Assembly (NCBI RefSeq): GCF_004745865.1
Contig: NZ_SRKZ01000002.1
Location: 310,001 to 374,000, forward strand
Direction: 5' to 3'
Length of the DNA: 64,000 nucleotides
Source: Hymenobacter wooponensis
Lineage (GTDB): Bacteria > Bacteroidota > Bacteroidia > Cytophagales > Hymenobacteraceae
Under the pieces are notes generated by a model. It worked only from the letters and a program-made list of their open reading frames with translations, made no database searches and was not told the DNA's origin. This document shows positions 15,266 through 24,288 of this stretch, piece by piece (the first letter of the stretch is position 1; each line of letters opens with the position of its first letter). Both the position numbers and the translations under genes were made by a program.

Positions 15266-17302
15266 TTAGTCGCGCTTGGTTTTCAATACTTGCTTGAGGG
15301 CCGCTAGTTCGTCGCGGAGCTTAGCAGCGGTGAGGAAGTCGAGGTCTTTGGCGGCGGCTTCCATCTGCTTCTCGGTTTGCTTGATGAGCTTCTCTAGGTC
15401 GGGGCGCGCCATTACTGACACTACCGGCTCGGCGGCTATGGCTAGGGCCACATCAGTATCGGGGCCAGCGTAGGCAGTGCCTTCTTGGATGCGGTAATCG
15501 GAGAGGGACGTTTGCTCCATGATGGCCTCGCGAGACTTGCGCACTGTGCGGGGCGTAATGCCATGCTCTTCGTTGTAGGCCAGCTGTGTGGCGCGGCGGC
15601 GGTTGGTTTCATCAATGGCCCGCTGCATGGAGCCCGTAATGCGGTCGGCGTACATAATAACCTTACCCCGGTCGTTACGGGCGGCCCGGCCCATCGTCTG
15701 AATCAGGCTGCGCTGGTCGCGCAGGAAGCCTTCCTTATCGGCGTCCAGAATGGCTACTAAGCTCACTTCGGGTAAGTCGAGGCCCTCGCGGAGCAGGTTT
15801 ACCCCAATCAATACGTCAATTTCGCCCAGGCGTAGCTGGCGCAGAATTTCCACGCGGTCCAGCGTCTTCACATCGGAGTGCACGTAACTCGACTTGATGC
15901 CCAAGCGCTCCATGTATTTCTGCAGCTCCTCGGCCATACGCTTAGTGAGCGTGGTTACCAGCACCCGGTCGCCCATTTTCACGCGGTTGTCTACCTCGTC
16001 CAGCAAGTCGTCAATTTGATTCACGCTGGGGCGCAGGTCAATTTCGGGGTCGAGTAGGCCAGTCGGACGGATAATCTGCTCCACCACTACACCCTGCGCG
16101 CGAGCCAATTCGTAGTCGGCCGGCGTGGCCGAAACGAACACGGCCTGCCGGATCATGCTTTCAAACTCGTTGAACGTGAGCGGGCGGTTATCGAAAGCCG
16201 AGGGCAAACGGAACCCATACTCAATGAGTGCCGCCTTACGGCTTCGGTCGCCGCCCCACATGGCCCGGATCTGGGGCATGGTGGCGTGGCTCTCGTCTAC
16301 TACTAGCAGGTAGTCGTCGGGAAAATAGTCGAGCAGGCAGAAAGGCCGGGAACCCGGCTGGCGGCCGTCGAAGTAGCGCGAGTAGTTCTCGATACCGGAG
16401 CAGTAGCCCAGCTCCCGAATCATCTCCAGGTCAAACTCGGTGCGCTCCACAATTCGCTTGGCTTCCGAGTCGCGCCCCTCCTTCTCGAAATAGGCGTGCT
16501 GCTGCACCATGTCAAACTGAATCTCCTTGATGGCCTGGTTGAGCGTATCCTTGCCCGTCACGAAGAGGTTAGCGGGGTATAGCGTCACCGACTTCTCGTC
16601 GCCCAGCTTTTTGCCGCTCGCGGGGTCAATCTTATGAATAGCCTCAATTTCGTCGCCGTAAAAGAAAATACGGTACGCGTGGTCGGCGTAGGCCGGGAAA
16701 ATGTCCACGGTGTCGCCCTTCACCCGGAAGGAGCCACGGGTAAACTCCTGCTCGGTGCGCGAGTACAGAATCTGCACAAAAGAGTAGAGCAGGTTATTGC
16801 GCGAATACCGTAGGCCTGGTGCCAGGTAAATCACATTCTTCCCGAACTCCTCGGGGTTACCAATACCGTAGATACACGACACCGATGCCACCACAATTAC
16901 ATCGCGGCGGCCGCTGAGCAGCGTGGAAGTGCAGTGCAGGCGCAGCTTTTCAATTTCCTGGTTAATAGCCAGGTCCTTTTCAATGAAAACGTCGGTACTG
17001 GCAATGTAAGCCTCTGGCTGGTAGTAGTCGTAGTAGCTGATATAGTACTCGACGGCGTTGTTGGGGAAGAACTGCTTGAACTCGCCGTAGAGCTGCGCGG
17101 CTAGGGTTTTGTTGTGGCAGAGCACCAGGGCCGGCTTGCCCGTTTGGGCAATAACGTTGGCCATAGTAAAGGTTTTGCCCGTGCCGGTGGCTCCCAGCAG
17201 CACCTGCGCCGGCTCCCCGTTGTTAACGCCCTCTACCAATTGCGCAATGGCGGTAGGCTGGTCGCCGGTGGGTTTAAACTCTGAGGTCAGTTGGTATTCC
17301 AT
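15266..17302 (-). CDS. uvrB: Excinuclease ABC subunit B
   Basis: 678 residues, the normal length for UvrB, the damage-verification helicase of nucleotide excision repair acting with UvrA and UvrC. ATG 17300-17302 begins MEYQLTSEFKPTGDQPTAIAQLVEG. Walker A is GATGTGKT, the beta-hairpin region is YYDYYQPEAYIASTDVFIEKD and the Walker B-type box is VVDESHATMPQ. Helicase motifs V and VI are seen in GVNLLREGLDLPEVSLV and QTMGRAARN. The C-terminal UVR domain (LEKLIKQTEKQMEAAAKDLDFLTAAKLRDEL) binds UvrC. The 55 extra residues possible upstream are not conserved-looking and overlap the terminator of the next gene. Confidence 0.97.
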   Translation of the reverse strand: MEYQLTSEFKPTGDQPTAIAQLVEGVNNGEPAQVLLGATGTGKTFTMANVIAQTGKPALVLCHNKTLAAQLYGEFKQFFPNNAVEYYISYYDYYQPEAYIASTDVFIEKDLAINQEIEKLRLHCTSTLLSGRRDVIVVASVSCIYGIGNPEEFGKNVIYLAPGLRYSRNNLLYSFVQILYSRTEQEFTRGSFRVKGDTVDIFPAYADHAYRIFFYGDEIEAIHKIDPASGKKLGDEKSVTLYPANLFVTGKDTLNQAIKEIQFDMVQQHAYFEKEGRDSEAKRIVERTEFDLEMIRELGYCSGIENYSRYFDGRQPGSRPFCLLDYFPDDYLLVVDESHATMPQIRAMWGGDRSRKAALIEYGFRLPSAFDNRPLTFNEFESMIRQAVFVSATPADYELARAQGVVVEQIIRPTGLLDPEIDLRPSVNQIDDLLDEVDNRVKMGDRVLVTTLTKRMAEELQKYMERLGIKSSYVHSDVKTLDRVEILRQLRLGEIDVLIGVNLLREGLDLPEVSLVAILDADKEGFLRDQRSLIQTMGRAARNDRGKVIMYADRITGSMQRAIDETNRRRATQLAYNEEHGITPRTVRKSREAIMEQTSLSDYRIQEGTAYAGPDTDVALAIAAEPVVSVMARPDLEKLIKQTEKQMEAAAKDLDFLTAAKLRDELAALKQVLKTKRD

Positions 17303-17375
17303 GCAGGGAAATATAGGCCAGAAAGGGTAGCCTATGATAACTGAATTAGAATACGGGAGGTTTCCTGGCAAAAGA

Positions 17376-17405
17376 AAAAACCCATCTGGCTGGCAGATGG
17401 GTTTT
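17376..17405 (-). terminator. Terminator of the lipoprotein gene 17427-17951
   Basis: AAAACCCATCTG/CAGATGGGTTTT hairpin with A and T runs on both sides, just after the stop codon at 17427. Confidence 0.85.
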
Positions 17406-17426
17406 GCATATGCTACGCCTAGTGGC

Positions 17427-17951
17427 CTAGTGCAATGTAATCTGAACGTAATGGTTGGGTTGAACAAAGGCTAGCCCGGGCGTTGCCTGTAGGCGCGCTA
17501 CGTAGGCTAGCTCCTCTCCTACCGGCACTTGCACAGTGCATGATTTCGTGATAGACACTTCCTGTAAGCGTAGTTGGCGCACTGTCGCTAGCCAGTCCTG
17601 TTGGGCAGACAACGGCATCGCCAGAAAGCGGCCGCCAACTTGCAAACCGGTTCCCTGTGCACGCACAAACATAGGCCACTCCGGGGTATTGCCGTAGGCC
17701 TTGCTCATCACTATGTTCTTCACATAGTCTGCGCTATCCTTGGAAACAGTAGTGGTATACAAACAGGGCGCTACTTGCTTTATAGGCAGCTTGTAGGAGT
17801 TAGCCAATGCAAACAATTGCACTAATGTTGTACTCGCTTCAGCACCCAAGATTATTTCCCCCGGCACAAATTTCGGGTGGATATCTTCATTTTCTTTCTT
17901 GCTACAGCCAGCCAACATCACAACAACCAGCACTAAGTACAGCAAACGCAT
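17427..17951 (-). CDS. Lipoprotein resembling a stand-alone subtilase propeptide
   Basis: 174 residues with a lipobox (MRLLYLVLVVVMLAGCS). The mature sequence opens with PKFVPGEIILGAEAST and closes with ATPGLAFVQPNHYVQI. This matches the order seen in fervidolysin/subtilisin propeptides: a PGE-I-V strand at the start and a PGV-x-x-VEPN-Y strand at the end. No protease domain follows. Such a domain alone could act as a membrane-anchored protease inhibitor or chaperone; this is inference. Three Cys are present besides the lipid Cys. It has its own terminator and is separated from uvrB by 124 bp. Confidence 0.6.
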   Translation of the reverse strand: MRLLYLVLVVVMLAGCSKKENEDIHPKFVPGEIILGAEASTTLVQLFALANSYKLPIKQVAPCLYTTTVSKDSADYVKNIVMSKAYGNTPEWPMFVRAQGTGLQVGGRFLAMPLSAQQDWLATVRQLRLQEVSITKSCTVQVPVGEELAYVARLQATPGLAFVQPNHYVQITLH

Positions 17952-17991
17952 AGCCTATCAAGTGAAAAACTGTGTAGGTATAAGAGTATCG

Positions 17992-18357
17992 CTACCGGGG
18001 GTCGCGCCAGAGTAGTACGGGGTTGGTGGCAGTAGTGGAAAAGTCAGTGCAGCGGCCGTCGCCCACCCCCGATAAGCCGCCACTAGCCGCACACAGCACG
18101 TTGCCGCAGTGGTCGAAGAGGTAGTTGTAGTTGTCGCAGCAGCCGCCCGTTACCAGGTACACGGTGTTGCCCTTGTAGGTGTACTGCGTAACCTCAGCGG
18201 CGGGCGTTTGCTTGGGCTTTTGCTTTAGCTGCTCAATGAGAGTAGCAGAAAAGTCGCTGGGGCAGGGGGCGGTTGCGGCATCTCCCGATAAATCGGCGCT
18301 ACAGGCAGTGACTAGAAAGAGCAGCCAAGCTGCCAAAAAAGTAAATGTTCGATTCAT
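17992..18357 (-). CDS. Small Cys-rich lipoprotein (DUF6970-like)
   Basis: 121 residues; lipobox MNRTFTFLAAWLLFLVTACS. The C-terminal half has TYKGNTVYLVTGGCCDNYNYLFDHCGNVLCAASGGLSGVGDGRCTDF, a Cys-rich pattern (CCD...LYD.CGN..C.P.GG..G.GDG.C) I associate with DUF6970 proteins of Bacteroidota. Function unknown; it is probably held in the periplasm or outer membrane. The start is ATG 18355-18357, and it lies 40 bp upstream of the next lipoprotein gene, so they may be cotranscribed. Confidence 0.65.
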   Translation of the reverse strand: MNRTFTFLAAWLLFLVTACSADLSGDAATAPCPSDFSATLIEQLKQKPKQTPAAEVTQYTYKGNTVYLVTGGCCDNYNYLFDHCGNVLCAASGGLSGVGDGRCTDFSTTATNPVLLWRDPR

Positions 18358-18475
18358 AGAGGGTGGTGAGGAGAGCCCAAATCGTGCGAATGATTTGGTA
18401 GAATGGGAAGTTCCCGAGCCTAACAGAACCAGCTAGTCAAGCACTACTCCCGGCGGTTGACTTTACGTCACTTGG

Positions 18476-20086
18476 TTAGTGCAGCGCTACTACGGGCCGA
18501 GTGGTGCCAAACTCCACGGTAGCTTCTAGGCCTATGGAGTAAGGGCGGCTCTGGTGCAGGGTGGCCTGGTTGGGGTGGGCGTTGAGGGTGGTCAGCCCGG
18601 CTTCGGCTACGGGCCCTACGGCCATGCTCCACTTAGCCGTAGCAGGCTGATAGCGGACACCGGCCCCGCCGCGTACCGTAGTCATAACCTTGCGGTAGGG
18701 AGAATCCTGCGAAGACAGGGTGTAGGTGCGGGTAACTGCCGGTGAGCCTTCCAGCTCCGAGTGGCTGTTTAAGAGCACATTTACGGCGGCACCCACTTTG
18801 GCGTACAGTGAAGCTCCGGGCTTGCTTGAGCCATAGCGCACCATCACGGGCACGCTGGCACTCCGGTACCGGTACGAGGTAGTACGGGCCACTTGAGCAG
18901 TAGGTGCCCGCATTGCAGAGCTGAACAGTACAAGGTCACTGCTGCGTACCTGCTTGCCGTCAATGAAACCATAAGAAGTGGCGGACTTGGCCCGTTGCTC
19001 AGCTACTTCAACCCCTGAGCCCACACTCCACTTTTTGTTGATGGCATAATCAACCGTGAGAGCTACGCGCTGGGCTAAGCCAGCCCGCAGGTTGCGGCGG
19101 TATTCCGTTTCAGCATCCTCGCGGTAGTAGCTATTGAGGGCCAGCGTTAAGGCATCCGCCTTGAGCTTGCTGTCTGCCTGGGAGAAGTTGATGTTAGGAT
19201 TGTAGGCGGAAGCAGCATAGGTGCCTCCTACCCGCAAACGGTGCCACAGCTTAGGTGCCTCGCGCTCTTCCGGCTCCGGAGCCGTTACAGCCGCCAGTTG
19301 GCTGGCCGCCGGAGCGGGCTGGGCTAGCAGGGAAGGCTTCAGCGTATCAGGCAGGCCTAGGCCCAGAGAGCTACGCAACCGCGACGTCAGATACGATAGG
19401 CCCATCAGCTGGTCAGAGGCGGTGGCGGCGCCATACTGGCCTTGTGAGGCAAACCCATAGTTAATGCCCCCCTCAGCAGCGCTGCCGGAGCGGCTATAGT
19501 CCTTAGGATAGCTTGTGGCAGCATAGCTACCCAAGTGCCCTGCCTGGTAGGCCTGTTCTCGTGCAGCTGCAGTTGCGCCGGCCGCAGCATACATGTTGTC
19601 AGCAGCTCCTGCCGCCGAAGTATATGCCTCTGACTGGCCTAGCGGACCAGTTGCCAGTAAGCCTGAGGTTTCTCCAGCAGCGTTAGGCTGTGCCCCCGTA
19701 GTGGCCAGCTCAGTTGTAGAGCCCTCGGGGCCAGCTTGGGCTGCCCTACCCTCCGTAGATGCTCCAGTGCCTAGGCCACTTGCCGCGTTACCGGAACGTG
19801 CATCAGAGGAAGCTATTTGCCCAGCCTTGCCTTTATTCAGCTGCCACAAAGCGGCCCAGCCACCAAAGCCCAGCGCCAGCAGCAAGCAGGCGGCGGCCAC
19901 CCAACGGTGTACCACCAGCCGCCGCCGATAGGAGTCATTTTGTTGTACTACCAGCTCATGATCGAGCTGTTCCCAGAGGTTCGTGCGTGGCTGAATTTCG
20001 GCCTCCGCGAAGGTTTGCCGGAACAAATGTTCCAGGTCACCGGAGGGGCGCGGGTTGTTAGACATATTATTAGGAGCGGAAGCCAT
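18476..20086 (-). CDS. Sigma-factor partner: membrane-anchored protein with outer-membrane-type barrel
   Basis: 536 residues (from ATG 20084-20086, overlapping the sigma gene by 17 bp; ATG 20063-20065 is also possible). The N-terminal ~55 residues (DLEHLFRQTFAEAEIQPRTNLWEQLDHEL) look like the cytoplasmic part of Bacteroidota anti-sigma-type proteins. One membrane helix follows (~65-88, WVAAACLLLALGFGGWAALW). Next is a ~170-residue Ala/Gly/Ser/Tyr-rich low-complexity stretch. The C-terminal ~250 residues (RLRVGGTYAASAYNPNINF to YSIGLEATVEFGT) resemble an 8-stranded outer-membrane barrel. The gene follows the sigma-factor gene in what looks like one operon, suggesting it tunes that sigma factor. 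Confidence 0.7.
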   Translation of the reverse strand: MASAPNNMSNNPRPSGDLEHLFRQTFAEAEIQPRTNLWEQLDHELVVQQNDSYRRRLVVHRWVAAACLLLALGFGGWAALWQLNKGKAGQIASSDARSGNAASGLGTGASTEGRAAQAGPEGSTTELATTGAQPNAAGETSGLLATGPLGQSEAYTSAAGAADNMYAAAGATAAAREQAYQAGHLGSYAATSYPKDYSRSGSAAEGGINYGFASQGQYGAATASDQLMGLSYLTSRLRSSLGLGLPDTLKPSLLAQPAPAASQLAAVTAPEPEEREAPKLWHRLRVGGTYAASAYNPNINFSQADSKLKADALTLALNSYYREDAETEYRRNLRAGLAQRVALTVDYAINKKWSVGSGVEVAEQRAKSATSYGFIDGKQVRSSDLVLFSSAMRAPTAQVARTTSYRYRSASVPVMVRYGSSKPGASLYAKVGAAVNVLLNSHSELEGSPAVTRTYTLSSQDSPYRKVMTTVRGGAGVRYQPATAKWSMAVGPVAEAGLTTLNAHPNQATLHQSRPYSIGLEATVEFGTTRPVVALH

Positions 20087-20762
20087 GAGTACGCTGAGCG
20101 TCGAGGCGCTCTACTTTACTTTTCAAGATTGCCCGAGCCCGGGAATATTGTGATTTGCTGGTGCCTTCGGAAATTCCCAGCATCTCGCCGATTTCCTTGT
20201 GCCCATAGCCCTCAATGGCGAACAGGTTAAACACCATGCGGTAGCGCGGTGCTAAGTCCTGAATCATCAGCAAGAGCTCTTCGAAATTGTAGTTTGAGAG
20301 GGTAAACTCTTCGCCGGCCAGGTCCTCGGGGTATTCCCCACCGTCGCTGACGGCTACCAGGGGGGCGTTGCGGCGGTGCTGGCGCAAGGCGGCATTCACC
20401 ATGATACGGCGAATCCAGAATTCAAGCGGGCACTCTCGCCGGAAACTGCCCAGATTTTTAAACACGGTCAGAAACCCCTCCTGCAGTACATCTTCGGCTT
20501 CGAAGGTGGTTTGGGCGTAACGCATGCACACGGCCATCATGCGGCCCGCAAAACGTTCGTAGAGGTATTTCTGCATCAGGCGGCTACCAGACAGGCAACC
20601 GTCCAGCAGCTCATTGTCGGAGAGCTGCGAAGGCGGAGTGAGAGTACGCACAGGAGCGGATAACGACGAGGATAGGGACTCCGAGCGGCTGGTGGTAGTG
20701 GCTCGGCCCGGTAACAGGCTACGCAGCCCGCCCCCTCCTAATGAGGCCGACAAGGCGCTCAT
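20070..20762 (-). CDS. RNA polymerase ECF-type sigma factor
   Basis: 230 residues. After a ~45-residue Ser-rich N-terminal extension, region 2 is seen as DNELLDGCLSGSRLMQKYLYERFAGRMMAVCMRYAQTTFEAEDVLQEGFLTVFKNLGSFRRECPLEFWIRRIMVNAALRQHRR. Region 4 is APRYRMVFNLFAIEGYGHKEIGEMLGISEGTSKSQYSRARAILKSKV, with a helix-turn-helix. It directs transcription of an unknown regulon. The following gene, overlapping or nearly so, probably encodes its membrane regulator. ATG 20760-20762 is the first start; shorter versions beginning nearer region 2 cannot be excluded. Confidence 0.9.
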   Translation of the reverse strand: MSALSASLGGGGLRSLLPGRATTTSRSESLSSSLSAPVRTLTPPSQLSDNELLDGCLSGSRLMQKYLYERFAGRMMAVCMRYAQTTFEAEDVLQEGFLTVFKNLGSFRRECPLEFWIRRIMVNAALRQHRRNAPLVAVSDGGEYPEDLAGEEFTLSNYNFEELLLMIQDLAPRYRMVFNLFAIEGYGHKEIGEMLGISEGTSKSQYSRARAILKSKVERLDAQRTHGFRS

Positions 20763-21177
20763 GGAGTTACCCGGCCCGCACGGGGTCCGGTAGTAAGACG
20801 CTCACCAGCGGCCGGCCCCTCCTGGGGTTCATGTCCGCGCAAGTAAGAATGCTGCATACGCTACTAAAGTCGGATAAGCTTGATGCTAAACTGGTAGTTG
20901 AAACGCCGCTTTTAGCAGGTAGGGCGGCGTTCTGTGATGGAGATGCCGGGTCACGTCTGTTTGGTTGCATACCATCCCGATAAATTTAAAATTTCCGAAT
21001 TATAGCGCTACTAAGCACTAGACAGACCAACGCATTTTATCTACAATAACCTTATACCACATTACAATGTATGTACATATATTGGCGTATTCTTTACTGC
21101 CTCTTGCAGCAACTTAGTGTCTGTACATACGTTTGGCAGACTTCATCTTCCTCCATTTCACCCAAATCCAGTACCAT
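20763..21177. other. Intergenic region between sigma factor and wrbA
   Basis: 415 bp, clearly A+T-rich in the right half (20980-21110). AACGCCGC at 20902-20909 can pair with GCGGCGTT at 20924-20931. No ORF with coding character and no TAnnTTTG promoter was recognised. Confidence 0.5.
21069..21130. promoter_or_regulatory. Paired TGTACA sites upstream of wrbA
   Basis: GTATGTACA at 21069-21077 and its inverted copy TGTACATAC at 21122-21130 each hold a TGTACA palindrome. Spacing and position suggest an operator, but no regulator is known for it here. Confidence 0.4.
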
Positions 21178-21789
21178 ATGAAAACCCTCGTTCTGTTTTA
21201 TTCCACGTATGGCCACGTGTATAAGCTGGCTGAAGCGGTAGCCGAAGGCGCCCGTCAGGTATCTGGTAACGACGTAGTGGTTAAGCGCGTGCCGGAAACC
21301 CTGCCCCAGGCTATTCTTGATCAGATTGGGGCCACTGAGGCGCAGAAAGCGTTTGAGCACATTCCGGTAGCCTCCCCTAATGAGTTGGATCAGTACGATG
21401 CTATCATCTTCGGTACTCCTACTCGCTACGGCAACGTGTGCGGGCAGATGCAGTCGTTTATGGACGCTACGGGTGCGTTGTGGGCTCAAGGCAAGCTGGT
21501 AGGCAAAGCGGGCGGCGTATTCGTGAGCACGGCTACTCAGCACGGGGGTCAGGAAACTACCATCCGCTCTTTCCACACCGAGCTACTGCACCATGGCTTC
21601 GTAATTGTAGGCCTGCCCTACGCTTGGCAGGGCCAGACGGGCCACGAAACTGTAACGGGCGGCACTCCCTACGGCGCCAGCACCGTGGCCGGTGGTCAGG
21701 GCGAGCGTCAGCCCAGCGAAAACGAGCTGGAAGGCGCCCGTTTCCAGGGCCGCCACACCGCCGAAATTGCCAGCAAGCTGTCAAAATAA
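21178..21789 (+). CDS. wrbA: NAD(P)H:quinone oxidoreductase WrbA
   Basis: 203 residues, usual WrbA length. ATG 21178 begins [24 protein letters not shown], the flavodoxin FMN phosphate loop. [21 protein letters not shown] and [18 protein letters not shown] are the WrbA signature segments that bind the FMN ring, and [27 protein letters not shown] is the family's C-terminal stretch. WrbA reduces quinones by two electrons in the cytoplasm and protects against redox cycling. The gene is single, with its own terminator; paired TGTACA sites lie upstream. Confidence 0.95.
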   Translation: MKTLVLFYSTYGHVYKLAEAVAEGARQVSGNDVVVKRVPETLPQAILDQIGATEAQKAFEHIPVASPNELDQYDAIIFGTPTRYGNVCGQMQSFMDATGALWAQGKLVGKAGGVFVSTATQHGGQETTIRSFHTELLHHGFVIVGLPYAWQGQTGHETVTGGTPYGASTVAGGQGERQPSENELEGARFQGRHTAEIASKLSK

Positions 21790-21810
21790 TCAGGCTCACT
21801 CACTTCATAC

Positions 21811-21846
21811 AAAAAGCCCAGTCAGGATATCCTGGCTGGGCTTTTT
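21811..21846. terminator. Bidirectional terminator
   Basis: AAAAAGCCCAG(T)CAGGA/TCCTGGCTGGGCTTTTT hairpin between the convergent wrbA and LytTR regulator genes. Confidence 0.9.
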
Positions 21847-21864
21847 GCTGGGCATATACTCAGC

Positions 21865-22614
21865 CTACAACTGGTTATAGGCTTTAATCAGGCTGGCAAA
21901 TGACTCGCGGTAGGTGTCGCCGATGGGGAGCAGGCGGCCCGCCACCTGCACTTTGCCTCGCTCTAGGTGCTCGATGCGACTCAAGGCTACCAAGTACGAC
22001 TTATGAATACGGGCGAAACGATCGGGCGGTAGTACCTCATCCACTCGCCGGAACGACTGCAGCGTGAGCACCTTGCCGGTGGTGGTGTAAATCATGAGGT
22101 ATTCCTTCATGCCCTCGATGTAGAGGATATCATTGAAGGCAACGCGCTGCAGCCGGTGCTCGTTTTTCACAAACATTGCATCAGAAGAAGCCGACTGATG
22201 CTCAGCTGGGGCGGCTGGCGCTGGGGCTAGGCCAGTAGCAGCCGGAGCAGCGGCGCCCCCGTTTAGTTGCTGCCTCACCTTTTGCACAGCCTGCAAAAAC
22301 CGCTCAAAGGCAATGGGCTTGAGCAAGTAATCGGCGGCGTTTAGCTCGTAGCTACGCACAGCGTACTGGTCGTAGGCCGTGGTAAAGATGATGCGCGGAC
22401 CGGGCTGGGGCAGTAGCTGAGCCAGCTGCACCCCTGTTAGGCGCGGCATATGAATATCCAGAAATACTAAATCCACGGGCGTATCCTGCAGGAAAGCCAA
22501 GCCAGCCAAGGCGTCATCAAATTGCCCTTTCAGCTCTAGGCCAGGTACCTGGGCGCAATAGTCAGCCAGCAGGTCAAGGGCTAGAGGTTCATCATCAAGG
22601 ATAGCGCAGGTCAT
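21865..22614 (-). CDS. LytTR-family response regulator (module 1)
   Basis: 249 residues. The receiver domain has D7-D8, phospho-acceptor Asp53 (LVFLDIHMPRLTG) and the KP motif (LLKPIAFERF). An Ala/Pro-rich linker (~122-145) leads to a LytTR DNA-binding domain (MFVKNEHRLQRVAFNDILYIEGMKEYLMIYTTTGKVLTLQSFRRVDEVLPPDRFARIHKSYLVAL). LytTR proteins bind paired 9-bp direct repeats. The partner is the LytS kinase encoded 172 bp upstream. It is closely similar to the regulator at 28988-29743. Confidence 0.93.
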   Translation of the reverse strand: MTCAILDDEPLALDLLADYCAQVPGLELKGQFDDALAGLAFLQDTPVDLVFLDIHMPRLTGVQLAQLLPQPGPRIIFTTAYDQYAVRSYELNAADYLLKPIAFERFLQAVQKVRQQLNGGAAAPAATGLAPAPAAPAEHQSASSDAMFVKNEHRLQRVAFNDILYIEGMKEYLMIYTTTGKVLTLQSFRRVDEVLPPDRFARIHKSYLVALSRIEHLERGKVQVAGRLLPIGDTYRESFASLIKAYNQL

Positions 22615-22786
22615 GAAAGGAAGGTATGAGGGGCTGATGGTTGATGGGCAACTAGGTGGAGTAAATATACTGGCCTTCAGTGTTCTGCTCAGATGCTTGC
22701 CTACCAGATGCCTAGTTTAGCCTCAATGGTTGCCTGAGCAGTGTGAGCAGGGTTGTGCTAGGCCAGTAATTGCCAGCTTGCTGCCA

Positions 22787-24046
22787 TCAGTTTTGCAACG
22801 TGAGAGTAACCTGATGCTGGCCGGGTGGGGTTTGCACCTGCAGCGTGTAGCGGCCGGAGTAGAGCAACTCAAGCCGCCGGTGCAGGTTTACGAGGCCCAC
22901 GCCGCCGGGCTGTTTAGGCAGGTCACGGGAGGCATCGGGGTCGGCCACATAGTTCAGCACCGAAAACCGGAGCAGCCCATCAGGAGTCAGATTTAGGGTA
23001 ATATGCACGGCTACTGGCCTAGCCGCCAAATCTCCGTGTTTAAAGGCATTTTCTACCAGCGGCAGCAGCAGTAGCGGCGCAATTGGGTGAGCACAATCGG
23101 GGGAGGTACCGCTGATGTCTAACCGGATGGCATCGGGCGCGGAGGCGGGCAAGCGCAGGCGTTGTAGGTCCAGAAAGGCATTTAGGTGAGCCAGCTCCCG
23201 GCTGAGCGGTACCATATCGGTGCTGCTTTCATAGAGCAAGTAGCGCATAATCTCCGCCAGGCGCAGCACAGCCTCCGGGGCTTTGTCTGACTTGCGGCTG
23301 GTGAGGGAATAGATGTTATTGAGCGTGTTGAAGAGGAAGTGGGGGTTGATTTGGGTTTTGAGCATGGCCAGCTCCGTAAGCAACTGCTGGCGCTCCTGCT
23401 CACGGCGGTTGCGCTGCCCACGCACGTAGTCGCCGGTGATGCGCAGGGCCGAGCTGCTGCCCACAATGAATATACCCGCAAACCCCGCGGCCAGTACCCG
23501 CATCCACTCCTCCGAAATAGCTGGCTTGGCAGGCTTGACAATGGTAGTAACTGATTTTTTCTGTCCGGGAGCTGTTTCCGTGACCTGATAGGTACGGCCC
23601 GCCTTTTTCGGCGACGTGCGGTAAGTAATCTCCCCTATCACCAGTGCGTATGGCCCTACCAGCAGCGCCGCTAGCAATACGTACTGAATTACCTGGGCTC
23701 GGGCCAGCGTGCGAGGGATGAGCCAGCGCCAGGTCACGTAAAATAATGTAGCAGCTGCGAGGTCCTCTACTACCAACCGGCCTAGCAGTTTTAGGAGCGG
23801 TTGCCACTCAGCAGCTGTTGCCGGCACATGTGGCAAGGCCGAAACCGGTCCGATAAGCTTTAGGCCATCTAAGGCCAGCAGCCATAGCCATAGCAAAGCA
23901 TGAATTCCGCGGGGCACCCGCCCGGCATCCGGCGCCGCCGACCAGTTGGTGGGCCGCAGCAAGGAACCGAGCCGGGCCCGCCAGCTACGCCGGGTAGCGG
24001 CTTCCTCTGAACCTAGGCCAACAAGCGGTACGGATGATATTTCCAT
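22787..24046 (-). CDS. LytS-type sensor histidine kinase (module 1)
   Basis: 419 residues from ATG 24044-24046 (a TTG 15 codons earlier is less likely). Four membrane helices fall at about 48-66, 93-110, 120-140 and 183-203. A coiled-coil linker (EQERQQLLTELAMLKTQ) leads to the His_kinase box INPHFLFNTLNNIYSL with His236. The ATPase domain shows LLPLVENAFKHGD and GGVGLVNLHRRLELLY. A ~40-residue periplasmic loop (TYRTSPKKAGRTYQVTETAP) may sense a ligand. It is divergent from the ABC exporter genes. Confidence 0.92.
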   Translation of the reverse strand: MEISSVPLVGLGSEEAATRRSWRARLGSLLRPTNWSAAPDAGRVPRGIHALLWLWLLALDGLKLIGPVSALPHVPATAAEWQPLLKLLGRLVVEDLAAATLFYVTWRWLIPRTLARAQVIQYVLLAALLVGPYALVIGEITYRTSPKKAGRTYQVTETAPGQKKSVTTIVKPAKPAISEEWMRVLAAGFAGIFIVGSSSALRITGDYVRGQRNRREQERQQLLTELAMLKTQINPHFLFNTLNNIYSLTSRKSDKAPEAVLRLAEIMRYLLYESSTDMVPLSRELAHLNAFLDLQRLRLPASAPDAIRLDISGTSPDCAHPIAPLLLLPLVENAFKHGDLAARPVAVHITLNLTPDGLLRFSVLNYVADPDASRDLPKQPGGVGLVNLHRRLELLYSGRYTLQVQTPPGQHQVTLTLQN

Positions 24047-24288
24047 TCCTAAAAATACGGCTCTACCCGTGCCAATGGCGTTGCTTTTCAATCAACATAC
24101 CTACATAGACCGCCAACGGCCCCTCTCCCCCCGTGAAACTCTTTTAGGCCAGCTGAGGGGCGGCCCGGTAGTGTTTGGCGGGTAAAATCAGCTGTTACGG
24201 GCTTGGCACTTTGGGTTGGTTGAATAGCAGAAATAGGATATAGAGCGCCCCCTAGGTTTGCTTCCAGTTCGACGATTCTTTCTGCGCT

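Noticed and set aside
17303..17467. 55-codon N-terminal extension of uvrB
   Set aside because: UvrB proteins begin at the MEYQLTSEF segment; the extension overlaps the terminator of the neighbouring gene.
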